IMG/VR virus record: IMGVR_UViG_3300025327_000022
Span: 1-64,000 of that record
From: a virus
Direction: 5' to 3' (one strand)
Length of the DNA: 64,000 nucleotides
A program made the translations under genes and the position numbers. The notes under the pieces were generated by a model. That model did not search any database and was not told where the DNA came from. It saw only the letters and a list, made by a program, of their open reading frames with translations. Shown piece after piece: positions 15,855-23,545 of this stretch. Positions within the stretch are counted from its first letter, which is position 1, and the number at the start of each line of letters is the position of its first letter.

Positions 15855-16283
15855 ATGAAAGTCGTAGGTTATACGTATGACGCGGACACTCACTGTCCAG
15901 ATTGCACGAAGGAATATGTCGAGAGCTTATCAATCAACGACGAGCCCGAATATTCCTGGGAGGAACTAGTCGAGAACGAAGTCGCAACGGATTCAGAGAA
16001 CAATCCGATTCATCCGTTGTTCTATACGGATGAAGCCGGAGATTCTCCCGACCACTGTTCGGATTGTGGCGCGTTCATCGACACGTCATGGACTGGCGAG
16101 ACGATGAACTACGCAATCGAAGCACTCGCAGAGTACGCGCTGAACGGTGAAGGAAACACCGAAGCACTTGATGAATGGCGCAAAACGCTGTACTGGTGCG
16201 TCGGTGCTACAACCGTTCAAGAAGCTGCAATCATAGCGTTCGACAACCGCAGAGAAGTAGAGAAGGATGCAACTACAGCTTGA
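15855..16283 (+). CDS. zinc-ribbon protein, 142 aa
   Basis: ATG at 15855 after AAAGGAGGGTAG. Two CxxC pairs: HCPDC near residue 12 and HCSDCGAF near residue 65, with the linking segment NPIHPLFYTDEAGDSPDHC. Small proteins with HP.F.TDE...HC..CG recur in phage genomes as conserved hypotheticals. C-terminal half is helical. Role unknown. Confidence 0.8.
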   Translation: MKVVGYTYDADTHCPDCTKEYVESLSINDEPEYSWEELVENEVATDSENNPIHPLFYTDEAGDSPDHCSDCGAFIDTSWTGETMNYAIEALAEYALNGEGNTEALDEWRKTLYWCVGATTVQEAAIIAFDNRREVEKDATTA

Positions 16284-16317
16284 AATCCCAATCGTCACAA
16301 CGTGGGGAAGGAGGAAA

Positions 16318-16527
16318 ATGGCCCTCAAGATTGTAAAGACGAGGGAATTTGAGCATGTCGGTGGAGAAGCAACTACCGTTCGGCTCTTTCCAAAAGATAC
16401 TCTCGTCGTCGAAGTGATGGCGGAGGATGACGATACCTCTGTCGTTGAAGAGATTGAGATTAAGTGGGATGGGCAATCTCGCGCAGAAATCTCACTCTCT
16501 AATGGAAATGCGACTATCTACACCTAG
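16318..16527 (+). CDS. hypothetical protein, 69 aa
   Basis: ATG follows GGAAGGAGGAAA. Beta-rich, acidic (TVRLFPKDTLVVEVMAED, EIKWDGQSRAEISLSNG). Longer upstream frame rejected because of this binding site. Unknown. Confidence 0.7.
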   Translation: MALKIVKTREFEHVGGEATTVRLFPKDTLVVEVMAEDDDTSVVEEIEIKWDGQSRAEISLSNGNATIYT

Positions 16528-16541
16528 GAAGGAGGAATGAA

Positions 16542-16724
16542 ATGGAAGCAACCGTAACACTCAAGCTTTCAGTTTCCGAGCTTGACACCATTCGAGACGC
16601 ACTCGAACGCTATCGGAACCTCCAGCATGCTCAGGGTCGAAATGAGCGTCTGAACCCGGCCGAAAAGCATGAGGCGCGAGCACTCGAAGCAAAAGCAGCC
16701 GAACTACTCGCAAAGCTGAGGTAA
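16542..16724 (+). CDS. helical hypothetical protein, 60 aa
   Basis: AGGAAGGAGGAATGAA precedes the ATG. LSVSELDTIRDALERYRNLQ and EKHEARALEAKAAELLAKL form two long helices, possibly a coiled-coil hairpin. Unknown function. Confidence 0.7.
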   Translation: MEATVTLKLSVSELDTIRDALERYRNLQHAQGRNERLNPAEKHEARALEAKAAELLAKLR

Positions 16725-16790
16725 GACGTGGAAAACAAATGGTTCGAATTCAACATCGGTTTGTACGTTGAAGCGCGGAGCCATAAGTAA

Positions 16791-17150
16791 ATGGACATTC
16801 GTGGTCTGACTGTGATCCCCGATGTTGCCAATGCACATTATGGCGGCGAAGAGATACCGGAAGTAGTTATCCACCCCGATACCGGCGAAGAAATCGGACG
16901 GGTTGGCTATCACTCAATCGACGGTTGGCGAGGTTACAATGAAGTCGAACCGCTCGACGGATGGAGAAAGGTAGGTGAAGGTTGCAACTGCGGTGATTGG
17001 AACGACACACCGCCTGGAACTTCAAACGACGAATGCGAAGCTCAGATCCGCGAACTTGCAGACGAGTATGGAGAAATCGTACTCGTGCTATGCGGAGGCA
17101 GTAACGTCTTTGCAATGCAATACGACGTACTAGCAAGGGAGGAGGAATAG
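16791..17150 (+). CDS. hypothetical protein, 119 aa
   Basis: Acidic protein with a GCNCGDW cluster near residue 64 and YGEIVLVLCGGSNVFAMQYD near the C-terminus. Ends with a GTG/TAG overlap into the next gene. No family recognised. Confidence 0.75.
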   Translation: MDIRGLTVIPDVANAHYGGEEIPEVVIHPDTGEEIGRVGYHSIDGWRGYNEVEPLDGWRKVGEGCNCGDWNDTPPGTSNDECEAQIRELADEYGEIVLVLCGGSNVFAMQYDVLAREEE

Positions 17151-17374
17151 TGCTACTAGACGCACAAGATCCATTCGGCGCATGGTCACGTGCGCATAAT
17201 GGGCAGTTCGATGTTGTTGGATTCATCATCGACTTTGAGAGCGGAGAGCTTTCAGACGATGAGTTGATCGAAGGTTTCCAACACCTAATCGACACTGGCA
17301 CAGTGTGGCAATTGCAGGGTTTCTACGGTCGCACAGCACAAACCCTAATCGACGCTGGACATTGCCACGTCTAA
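17150..17374 (+). CDS. conserved phage protein, 74 aa
   Basis: GTG start overlapping the preceding stop. DVVGFIIDFESGELSDDELI and HLIDTGTVWQLQGFYGRTAQ are a pattern I recall from many actinobacteriophage hypothetical proteins. Function unknown. Confidence 0.8.
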   Translation: MLLDAQDPFGAWSRAHNGQFDVVGFIIDFESGELSDDELIEGFQHLIDTGTVWQLQGFYGRTAQTLIDAGHCHV

Positions 17375-17388
17375 AGAAACGAGGATAA

Positions 17389-17580
17389 ATGGACAAGTAC
17401 GAGGTAATTATTCGGGACAAGCAGACCGGAAACCGTTGGTCGATGATCTTCGATGCGGACGACTTTGGACATGCGGAAGATCAAGCGCGTGAGATTTCCG
17501 CCGATGGTCAGGTTTCATATTTGGCCGAGGATGACGAAATTATCCGCATCGACAAGGAGTACGAGGTAATCTACAGATGA
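17389..17580 (+). CDS. hypothetical protein, 63 aa
   Basis: Starts MDKYEVIIRDKQTGNRWSMI; alpha-beta protein with acidic patch (DADDFGHAEDQAREI). Overlaps the next gene in ATGA. Confidence 0.7.
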   Translation: MDKYEVIIRDKQTGNRWSMIFDADDFGHAEDQAREISADGQVSYLAEDDEIIRIDKEYEVIYR

Positions 17581-17846
17581 GAGGGAAAGAAACCACACGA
17601 GCGAATAAGGTTGTCCGAACGTGGGGAGGCGTGAGGTTTACGCTAAAATTCGCGTGGGATCTCCGACTCGGAGATATCTACATCGAAGGTGCTCAACGCA
17701 ACCCGGTCGATTGCATGCAAGTGCATGATTTCGATTGGGAAACGGACACTCTTACGATGCGAGACAGAAAGCAGATTGCCCGTGACTTCGAGGATTGGCT
17801 TCTCGACAACGGCGCAAGCTACATCGCAGAACTTCCCTATCTATAG
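17577..17846 (+). CDS. hypothetical protein, 89 aa
   Basis: ATGA overlap with the gene above. Beta-rich N-terminus (VRTWGGVRFTLKFAWDLRLG) and ending ASYIAELPYL. Not recognised. Confidence 0.7.
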   Translation: MRGKETTRANKVVRTWGGVRFTLKFAWDLRLGDIYIEGAQRNPVDCMQVHDFDWETDTLTMRDRKQIARDFEDWLLDNGASYIAELPYL

Positions 17847-17860
17847 AAAGGAGGGTAGAC

Positions 17861-18457
17861 ATGAAAGTTTGGGGAGTAACTGAAACGCAGCTTATCGAGT
17901 GCGCAGAAGGAATCGGAGTGAAGTTGCACGAGCTTCGCACAGAGGGTCGCGCGCTACGCTTTACACTCCGACCTACCGGACAGAAGATCGACGGTGACCA
18001 TAAGTACCAGCGCACGAGTGCATCGGGTTTCCATCCTGATCGAAGGGTGCATGCTGTCTGCTGGCACGGTCATCGCGATTTCATGCTCGCAGTATTCGAG
18101 AGAAATCCTGCCGCACGAATCAAGACGATGTGGTCGGACTACAAAGGTCGTGATGACTTCCTCGAAAACTACGAGATGACTGGCTACAAGCAAGTGGGCG
18201 CCGCGTTTGCTCCAATGCAGGCGCGCGAAGTCTGTAACTGCGCTAACGGAGGTTGGCTCATTGACTTGAGCCTGCGCCATGATGTTCATGCGTATCAGAT
18301 CAAACAGTCAACGTTCCTCGGTTGCCCCTTCTACATCATGGACACTTCGCACTATCGCGCAGACGGAACCTGCAAGTGCGACGATCCAGCCGAACAAGAG
18401 CGAATGATCCGCGAGTGGGAATACACTCGCGAAGACTTCGAGAAAGCAGGTGTGTAA
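17861..18457 (+). CDS. conserved phage protein, 198 aa
   Basis: ATG at 17861 after AAAGGAGGGTAG, the same leader as the 15855 gene. The protein starts MKVWGVTETQLIECA and contains RTSASGFHPDRRVHAVCWHGHRD and RIKTMWSDYKGRDDFLEN, patterns I recall from actinobacteriophage hypothetical proteins, then Cys-rich VCNCANGGW and CKCDDPAEQ. Zinc binding is possible. Unknown role. Confidence 0.8.
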   Translation: MKVWGVTETQLIECAEGIGVKLHELRTEGRALRFTLRPTGQKIDGDHKYQRTSASGFHPDRRVHAVCWHGHRDFMLAVFERNPAARIKTMWSDYKGRDDFLENYEMTGYKQVGAAFAPMQAREVCNCANGGWLIDLSLRHDVHAYQIKQSTFLGCPFYIMDTSHYRADGTCKCDDPAEQERMIREWEYTREDFEKAGV

Positions 18458-18460
18458 AGA

Positions 18461-18652
18461 ATGGACGACCGAGAACTTCGTGCAACTGTTCGTTCGCAAT
18501 TGACCGAAGTAAGCCTCTTTATCGAGTCGTTGCTTGTAGCTGAGAAAGGAGAGGACGGTACTTACGAAGTCTCCGCAGTCGAGATCGAGATTTCAGAACT
18601 AGAGGATTGGCGCAATAAAATCCTCAATTGCAAGGACGCGCTGACTTATTGA
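18461..18652 (+). CDS. hypothetical protein, 63 aa
   Basis: Helical protein (RATVRSQLTEVSLFIESLLV). Starts 3 bases after the preceding stop. Unknown. Confidence 0.7.
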   Translation: MDDRELRATVRSQLTEVSLFIESLLVAEKGEDGTYEVSAVEIEISELEDWRNKILNCKDALTY

Positions 18653-18667
18653 AACGGGAGGCGAGAA

Positions 18668-18982
18668 ATGTCTCATAGATACCATCCTGATTCTTCGGAT
18701 GAGTATAACGACGATACAGAGGCGATCCTCTTCGATGAGTGCGATGATTGTGAGCGACATTCTCATGGTTTGGGTCTTACGCTCGACCAGAGAAATTGGT
18801 GGGCGATGTGGGTTCGGATGCTCGCTGTCGAGATCGAAGAGACAGAAGCATATCGCTCTACGAACGAAGCAAACCTAGGGAGGCAGATGTATTACGTCTA
18901 CGTCGCTCTAGAACGCCATACGAGGATTGTAGATCCCTCTCTGAGAAGTCTCGCGAAGCTTCCGCGTCGTCCTTTCTACTAA
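18668..18982 (+). CDS. hypothetical protein, 104 aa
   Basis: ATG after GGGAGGCGAGAA. Acidic N-terminus with FDECDDCERH, then aromatic helix LDQRNWWAMWVRML. Unknown. Confidence 0.7.
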   Translation: MSHRYHPDSSDEYNDDTEAILFDECDDCERHSHGLGLTLDQRNWWAMWVRMLAVEIEETEAYRSTNEANLGRQMYYVYVALERHTRIVDPSLRSLAKLPRRPFY

Positions 18983-19023
18983 GGCAGAACACAGAATCGC
19001 ATAGTAGTTACTTAGGAGGAATG

Positions 19024-19224
19024 ATGGACAAAATCTCGGAACTGCTCGATGATTATGGTTGGGCAGAAGGTGACGATCTACGCAAAACGACTCTGCTCAA
19101 ATGGATGACCGAAGCAACTAACCGCATCCAAGAGCTTCAACACAAGGTTGATAATATCGAGAACCTAGAAAGAGGACTCTTCGAGGATCTCGAAGCCAAG
19201 CTAATCGAGAAAGGAGTTCTCTAG
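19024..19224 (+). CDS. coiled-coil protein, 66 aa
   Basis: Second ATG of ATGATG chosen, 4 bases after AGGAGG. Heptad-like LKWMTEATNRIQELQHKVDNI then LERGLFEDLEAKLI. Its stop overlaps the GTG of the next gene. Confidence 0.7.
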   Translation: MDKISELLDDYGWAEGDDLRKTTLLKWMTEATNRIQELQHKVDNIENLERGLFEDLEAKLIEKGVL

Positions 19225-19532
19225 TGCTAAAGAAAGACGTACAGATCGGCGCGCTCTATACCGCAAAGATTTCCAACAAGCTTACGAGTGTGCGTATCAG
19301 TTCAGTATGCTCATACGGAGGGTGGTGGGGTATCAATCTCACTACAGGCCGAAGCGTGAGAATCAAGTCCGCTGCGAAACTCCAGCCGATGCCATATACA
19401 CAACTACGCTGCAATCATTGTGGTCGCGAATTCCGTAATGGCGAGCACCCTCTCGTTTGGGCACCGATGGAAGAAGTCGGTGAACCCGAAGACCAACAGC
19501 TAGTTTGTTATGGATGTGAACACGAGCTATAG
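19224..19532 (+). CDS. zinc-ribbon protein, 102 aa
   Basis: GTG start. N-terminal barrel-like part (DVQIGALYTAKISNKLTSVRI) and a C-terminal ribbon RCNHCGREF...VCYGCEHEL with two CxxC pairs. Function unknown. Confidence 0.75.
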   Translation: MLKKDVQIGALYTAKISNKLTSVRISSVCSYGGWWGINLTTGRSVRIKSAAKLQPMPYTQLRCNHCGREFRNGEHPLVWAPMEEVGEPEDQQLVCYGCEHEL

Positions 19533-19569
19533 CCACCAGGATTCACGAACTATTCGGAGAGTAATGCTA

Positions 19570-19630
19570 GGGCCGGTAGCCCAACTGGTAGAGGCATCCG
19601 ATAAGTGAGGGTTCGAATCCCTCCCGGCCT
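19570..19630 (+). ncRNA. tRNA-like element lacking the anticodon arm
   Basis: A 7-bp acceptor (GGGCCGG/CCGGCCT, one G-U pair), a D-arm with canonical AACTGGTA loop, and a perfect T-arm GAGGG-TTCGAAT-CCCTC. Only 11 bases (ATCCGATAAGT) lie where the anticodon arm and variable loop should be, so no anticodon loop can form. A decayed tRNA or a deliberate tRNA mimic. The intact T-arm and acceptor argue against recent free decay. Confidence 0.65.
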
Positions 19631-19666
19631 ATTCAGTGTCAAACTAAGGAGAGGAGGTGAAAGGAA

Positions 19667-19786
19667 ATGTGGTTTACTATAAAGGCGAATGTCCGGTATT
19701 ACTTCCGCCGCGTAGTACGCCTCGTTCGTTATGGGCATTGGCGTGACGATGGCGGAGAGGAAGCTTATCGTGAACTGAAGGGCTAG
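19667..19786 (+). CDS. basic hypothetical protein, 39 aa
   Basis: GAGGAGGTGAAAGGAA precedes the ATG. MWFTIKANVRYYFRRVVRLV suggests an amphipathic, possibly membrane-touching or nucleic-acid-binding helix. Confidence 0.55.
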   Translation: MWFTIKANVRYYFRRVVRLVRYGHWRDDGGEEAYRELKG

Positions 19787-19862
19787 GTTGACGTTTGCGG
19801 AGAATGACCTTTATTACGGGCTCCGCATTCTTGAGTCAAGTCCAATGGAAAGGAGGTGAAAA

Positions 19863-20543
19863 GTGAAAGACATCTACATTGTCTCCGACGTGCATGGAAA
19901 CTACGAGGGCTTGCGGAAGGCTCTTTTTTCCGCTGGTTTGTTCGATAACCACGGAGTAAAAGATCCTAATGCATTCATCGTGCAGATCGGAGACTTGGCA
20001 AACTGCGTCTATGGATCGCGCGAGGATGATCTCCGTTGCCTCGATATGGTCGGAAAAGAAATCGACCTTATGCTAGTCGGCAACCACGAGATTCCTTACT
20101 TCGATCCTGAAAACACGTTCTCGGGATTCCGTTTCAACTTCGACATTTCCCAGACTCTCTGGGCGCACTATGCTAATGGGCTGCTCACTTCATCGTATTG
20201 TGAAGACGATAGCTGGCTCGTCACGCACGCTGGAATCTCACAGTCGCAGTTGAACTTTGGGACGGGAACTACGCCTCTGCTCGTGAATGACAAGTTACAG
20301 CATGAGTGGAAGGAAAAGAACTTCGCGCACTATCTCTTTCGCGATTGCGGTCGTGTAAGGTTTGGGGATGCGAAGGTCGGTGGAGTGCTATGGTGCGACT
20401 TCGATAGGGAGTTCGAGCCGACAGAATTCCCGCAGATAGTTGGGCATACCCCCGGAGTCCTGCGACAGAAAGGAAATGCGCTTTGCATAGATACTGGAGC
20501 GAAGTTCGGAGGAATACCAACAGTCCTAAAGTTGGAGGTCTAA
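19863..20543 (+). CDS. calcineurin-like metallophosphoesterase, 226 aa
   Basis: A two-metal phosphatase of the PPP type, related to lambda protein phosphatase and ApaH. Metal and catalytic motifs are all present: DVHGN near residue 9, GDLAN, GNHE, THAGIS and GHTPG. GTG start after AAAGGAGGTGAAA. Length matches the family. Substrate unknown: phosphoprotein, nucleotide or RNA ends are all possible; an RNA-end role would fit a genome rich in RNA elements but is speculation. A GCGGAG/CTCCGC hairpin lies in the leader (19796-19832). Confidence 0.92.
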   Translation: MKDIYIVSDVHGNYEGLRKALFSAGLFDNHGVKDPNAFIVQIGDLANCVYGSREDDLRCLDMVGKEIDLMLVGNHEIPYFDPENTFSGFRFNFDISQTLWAHYANGLLTSSYCEDDSWLVTHAGISQSQLNFGTGTTPLLVNDKLQHEWKEKNFAHYLFRDCGRVRFGDAKVGGVLWCDFDREFEPTEFPQIVGHTPGVLRQKGNALCIDTGAKFGGIPTVLKLEV

Positions 20544-20546
20544 AAG

Positions 20547-20783
20547 GTGTACGTTGTAGTCCAGATTGAAAATGAGTCGGATTTTCCGGGGATCGTGGAG
20601 GTCTATGGGCTGTTCTCTTGGTATGAGGACGCCACCGAGTACGCGGAGCACCTACTCAAATTGCGTAAGGATTGGGAAAGGGGTAAGGATTTGCAAATAA
20701 GCCGCCTGAATACGATCCCTCTCGATTACCCGGCTGATTGGAGGAGTAGTGAGCAAGCTGCGAAATGCGCTAAGCGAAGATGA
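20547..20783 (+). CDS. hypothetical protein, 78 aa
   Basis: GTG start 4 bases after the phosphoesterase stop. Begins MYVVVQIENESDFPGIVEVY, an alpha-beta pattern repeated in the gene at 21068 (ADLYVVLVDTKTDWPDCVFV), so the two may be distant paralogues. Overlaps the next gene by 35 bases. Confidence 0.7.
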   Translation: MYVVVQIENESDFPGIVEVYGLFSWYEDATEYAEHLLKLRKDWERGKDLQISRLNTIPLDYPADWRSSEQAAKCAKRR

Positions 20784-21063
20784 GATCATCGCTCAGGCGC
20801 GTAAGGCGTTTGGAGCAGAGAATGAAGCACCATTCGCATTAGTAGATGCGCTCGAAGCGTTCTACATGAATGGATGCGCCGATGACCAAGACGGTGACAC
20901 CGATACGTTCGGACACTTCTACCGTGTCCACCGCTGGATCGTCTGGACAGACGGCCAAGGCTTCCATTATGTCGAAACCCACGATACAGAGGAGGAAGCT
21001 ATAAAGGCATTCAGGCAGTCGCAGGAAGAGTATGACGATCTCCTAGTGAGCGGAGGGGAATAG
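20749..21063 (+). CDS. hypothetical protein, 104 aa
   Basis: GTG start after GGAGGAGTA. Acidic, helical N-terminus then FGHFYRVHRWIVWTDGQGFH and a helical ETHDTEEEAIKAFRQSQEE. Unknown. Confidence 0.7.
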   Translation: MSKLRNALSEDEIIAQARKAFGAENEAPFALVDALEAFYMNGCADDQDGDTDTFGHFYRVHRWIVWTDGQGFHYVETHDTEEEAIKAFRQSQEEYDDLLVSGGE

Positions 21064-21067
21064 ATAA

Positions 21068-21268
21068 ATGCAATCGGAGGCTGATCTTTACGTTGTTCTA
21101 GTCGATACAAAGACGGACTGGCCCGATTGCGTCTTTGTTGGTTCGTGGGAAGACGCTTCCCAATTCGACAAGAGCATCTCCCACGATTACCATACTTCGG
21201 TTCAGGCCGTTGTAACGATGAATGATGTTGATGAACTAACCGCAGAAATGAGGCGGTGGGGAGAATGA
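21068..21268 (+). CDS. hypothetical protein, 66 aa
   Basis: Starts MQSEADLYVVLVDTKTDWPD, similar in pattern to the start of the protein at 20547. Overlaps the next ATG. Unknown. Confidence 0.7.
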   Translation: MQSEADLYVVLVDTKTDWPDCVFVGSWEDASQFDKSISHDYHTSVQAVVTMNDVDELTAEMRRWGE

Positions 21269-21597
21269 ACTACACGGCTTTGCAGTCAGAGACAGACTGC
21301 GACGGTACAACGTTTTGGGCAAAGCGCTACGCAACGAAAGAGGAAGCGGAAGCATCCTCAGATACGTATGAGGTAATGCTCGAAGCGCACTTTGTCTGCA
21401 CCGAACAGTTCCACAACCTCGATGAATGGGAGCGTGCTTATTACAGACGTGTGGGCTATTGTAGTCTCGGAGCACGATGGAATCCTTGGGCTGGACCGAA
21501 TGGAGACGACACCATCGGAATCCCCGCTCTCGATACGCGCTACGACGATCCAATCTATTCAGACGATGACATCGAGATGATGCAGATGGGGACCTAA
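21265..21597 (+). CDS. hypothetical protein, 110 aa
   Basis: ATG at 21265 in an ATGA overlap behind GGGGAGA. NYTALQSETDCDGTTFWAKR, then tryptophan-rich GARWNPWAGPNGDD and a very acidic C-terminus. Unknown. Confidence 0.7.
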   Translation: MNYTALQSETDCDGTTFWAKRYATKEEAEASSDTYEVMLEAHFVCTEQFHNLDEWERAYYRRVGYCSLGARWNPWAGPNGDDTIGIPALDTRYDDPIYSDDDIEMMQMGT

Positions 21598-21789
21598 ATG
21601 AAATCTGCGCTCGAACTATCTAGCGAACTGTGGGATCACGAAGATTGCGTATACGTCTTTGTGCTAGTCCGCGATGACATCGAGAACTACGATCCTGCAA
21701 AGAAACGCTCATTTCGAAAGACAATGGATAATCTCATAAGCGAGGACTGGCGCGAAGCCGTCGAGCTTATCTTCGGAGAGGAGGAATGA
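21598..21789 (+). CDS. hypothetical protein, 63 aa
   Basis: Starts directly after the preceding stop. Acidic (LWDHEDCVYVFVLVRDDIENY). Unknown. Confidence 0.65.
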   Translation: MKSALELSSELWDHEDCVYVFVLVRDDIENYDPAKKRSFRKTMDNLISEDWREAVELIFGEEE

Positions 21790-21792
21790 GAA

Positions 21793-21954
21793 ATGGCTAG
21801 GGAACTTGTCTACTCCTGCGATTCATGCGGGAAGTCTGGAATAGCGCAAAAGGATATTTGGAAAGTAACTGCGGTCAGTGGTAAGCAGCGTAGAAGTGGC
21901 GAGCTTTGTGACGAGTGCGCCTCAAGGCTTCGCCTCGGAAGAAAGGCAAAGTAA
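21793..21954 (+). CDS. zinc-ribbon microprotein, 53 aa
   Basis: ARELVYSCDSCGKSG and ELCDECASRLRLGRK give two CxxC pairs about 24 residues apart, a minimal zinc ribbon with a basic tail, as in small nucleic-acid-binding phage proteins. GGAGGAATGAGAA precedes the ATG; the stop overlaps the next start (TAATG). Confidence 0.7.
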   Translation: MARELVYSCDSCGKSGIAQKDIWKVTAVSGKQRRSGELCDECASRLRLGRKAK

Positions 21955-22199
21955 TGGCACAGTTCTACGCGAAGATCGTAGGCAGTCGAGGCGATGCTTC
22001 ACGCGTGGGTAGTAAAGAATCTGGTATCTGGTCTCATACTCGCGGCTGGAATGCAGGTGTCGAGGTCATTGGCTACGTCGATGACGAAGGCCGCGATTGC
22101 TTCGAGGTTTGGACAACCGGCGGTTCTATTGCGCCTTCTAATGGGAGGCGAATGATCGGTACTCTGATCGAAGGTGTCGGCTTCGCATTCACAGCATGA
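21954..22199 (+). CDS. hypothetical protein, 81 aa
   Basis: MAQFYAKIVGSRGDASRVGS; beta-rich with GWNAGVEVIGYVDDEGRDCFEVWTT. Conserved-looking small phage protein, function unknown. Overlaps the next gene in ATGA. Confidence 0.75.
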   Translation: MAQFYAKIVGSRGDASRVGSKESGIWSHTRGWNAGVEVIGYVDDEGRDCFEVWTTGGSIAPSNGRRMIGTLIEGVGFAFTA

Positions 22200-22342
22200 G
22201 AAAGATATGTGCGTGTAATTGCGGCTGCGAAAATTCCCTCGATTGGCATAGAGAGATTCGCTGCGCATGTCACGACCCAAACGTGTGTGATTGTGTCCCT
22301 CTCTGGCAGAGGATACTCATTCGCATGGTCGGAAAGAGGTAA
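22196..22342 (+). CDS. cysteine-rich microprotein, 48 aa
   Basis: MRKICACNCGCENSLDWHRE followed by CACHDPNVCDC: eight cysteines and several histidines in 35 residues, enough for two metal ions. ATGA overlap with the gene above. No family recognised. Confidence 0.65.
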   Translation: MRKICACNCGCENSLDWHREIRCACHDPNVCDCVPLWQRILIRMVGKR

Positions 22343-22343
22343 T

Positions 22344-22517
22344 ATGATTGAATACGCAAACATGGTGAGAATCCCGAAGGATCTCTTTGCTCGCTTGATC
22401 GCAGCAATTGAGACTCCTGATGATCTTACTAGGCAGGAACGTACTGAGCTACTAGAAGATGCAGACCAGTGGTATCCTTATGAAGCGGAGGATGCACATG
22501 ACTTGCGTAATTTGTAA
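22344..22517 (+). CDS. hypothetical protein, 57 aa
   Basis: ATG after AAAGAGGTAAT. RIPKDLFARLIAAIETPDDL is helical. A longer frame upstream starting at a GTG is rejected because it runs through the cysteine-rich gene. Confidence 0.65.
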   Translation: MIEYANMVRIPKDLFARLIAAIETPDDLTRQERTELLEDADQWYPYEAEDAHDLRNL

Positions 22518-22752
22518 TCTCTTACCTTATGGGAAATGCGACTATCACATGAAGTTTCAAGACAAGGTAGACGACATTTGTGATCTCGTCTGCGATCCTG
22601 AATCCGAGTTCTACTCCCTCGCAAGTTGGGATGAATCAGGGCGGGAGGCTACATACGTGACATTCAATGCGCCAATCGCGAAAGAGATCGCGGAAGTCGT
22701 GCGAGGGACGGAAGCTCTCGATGCACACGAATTGAGGGTGCCATGCCAATGA
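22498..22752 (+). CDS. hypothetical protein with CxxC, 84 aa
   Basis: Begins MTCVICNLLPYGKCDYHMKF (CxxC plus C..H, possible zinc) and overlaps the preceding gene by 20 bases. Ends with a helix. Unknown. Confidence 0.65.
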   Translation: MTCVICNLLPYGKCDYHMKFQDKVDDICDLVCDPESEFYSLASWDESGREATYVTFNAPIAKEIAEVVRGTEALDAHELRVPCQ

Positions 22753-22931
22753 GATTTTACCTCGTAAGTGTGATGGAGCAATGGAGCCAGAGAGTTTTAA
22801 TCGAAGCTGAATCTCCTAAGCAGGCAATCGAGAGGGTGCGAGAAGGTGACGGAGAATATCTCAACAATAGTCTAGAGCACGTGTCTACTCTCGATACGGA
22901 AACGTGGTCAGTAGAGGAAAGCGATGTTTAG
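22743..22931 (+). CDS. hypothetical protein, 62 aa
   Basis: MPMRFYLVSVMEQWSQRVLI then ESPKQAIERVREGDG, an alpha-beta pattern common in phage small proteins. Overlaps neighbours on both sides. Unknown. Confidence 0.65.
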   Translation: MPMRFYLVSVMEQWSQRVLIEAESPKQAIERVREGDGEYLNNSLEHVSTLDTETWSVEESDV

Positions 22932-23136
22932 ATGCCCAAACTCTAAAGAACACAACGAGTTTGAGGTTTACCCCCTGGGCGTAGAAATCGGTGTGCTTGT
23001 AGATCGCGAGGGTTGTGCTACGAATCGGTGGGCTGACGGCACAATCGGTGTAAACCGCGAGCTACTGCGAGACGCTGAAGAAGAAACCGAAGCCGTATGC
23101 GCCCAATGTGGCAGCTACGTACAGTGGGGTCATTGA
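22924..23136 (+). CDS. zinc-ribbon-like protein, 70 aa
   Basis: RCPNSKEHNEF at the start and VCAQCGSYVQWGH at the end supply four to five metal ligands. Overlaps the gene above by 8 bases. Unknown. Confidence 0.65.
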   Translation: MFRCPNSKEHNEFEVYPLGVEIGVLVDREGCATNRWADGTIGVNRELLRDAEEETEAVCAQCGSYVQWGH

Positions 23137-23138
23137 GC

Positions 23139-23333
23139 ATGAATCTCCGGCAGTTGATTGTTGACGAACTGAACGTGGAGATTCTCGACGGAAATCAAGT
23201 GGCCCTCAAAGACCTAGAGATGTATGTGCTCCATCTCTACCGTGAAGGGAGATGCTATCACGTAGATCACGTCTACACAGAGGTCCACGAGAAAGCAGTT
23301 GTGGTCGATCTATTTGAAGGGGAAAGAGCGTGA
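23139..23333 (+). CDS. hypothetical protein, 64 aa
   Basis: MNLRQLIVDELNVEILDG; ends VVVDLFEGERA. Its TGA overlaps the GTG of the next gene. Unknown. Confidence 0.65.
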   Translation: MNLRQLIVDELNVEILDGNQVALKDLEMYVLHLYREGRCYHVDHVYTEVHEKAVVVDLFEGERA

Positions 23334-23545
23334 CCAAGAAAGATGGCGACAAGTTACGCAAGATGCAGAGCGATCTCTATGACATGGCAGAGCAGTACGA
23401 AGGGGGGAGCCTAACGCATCGGGACATTACGAAGGTCGCTGCTACCATCGGTGCTACACTACGGGGGCAGAAGTTCTCGGTGATAGGGGTAAATATCAGC
23501 GAGGAATTCCGAAAGCATAAGGACTCAAAGAGGACGGTGGGTTGA
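23330..23545 (+). CDS. hypothetical protein, 71 aa
   Basis: GTG start (GTGA overlap). Helical and basic (DKLRKMQSDLYDMAEQY, then EEFRKHKDSKRTVG). Unknown. Confidence 0.65.
   Translation: MTKKDGDKLRKMQSDLYDMAEQYEGGSLTHRDITKVAATIGATLRGQKFSVIGVNISEEFRKHKDSKRTVG

Noticed and set aside
16728-16790. 20-codon GTG frame
   Set aside because: Too short and without a clear ribosome binding site or family.
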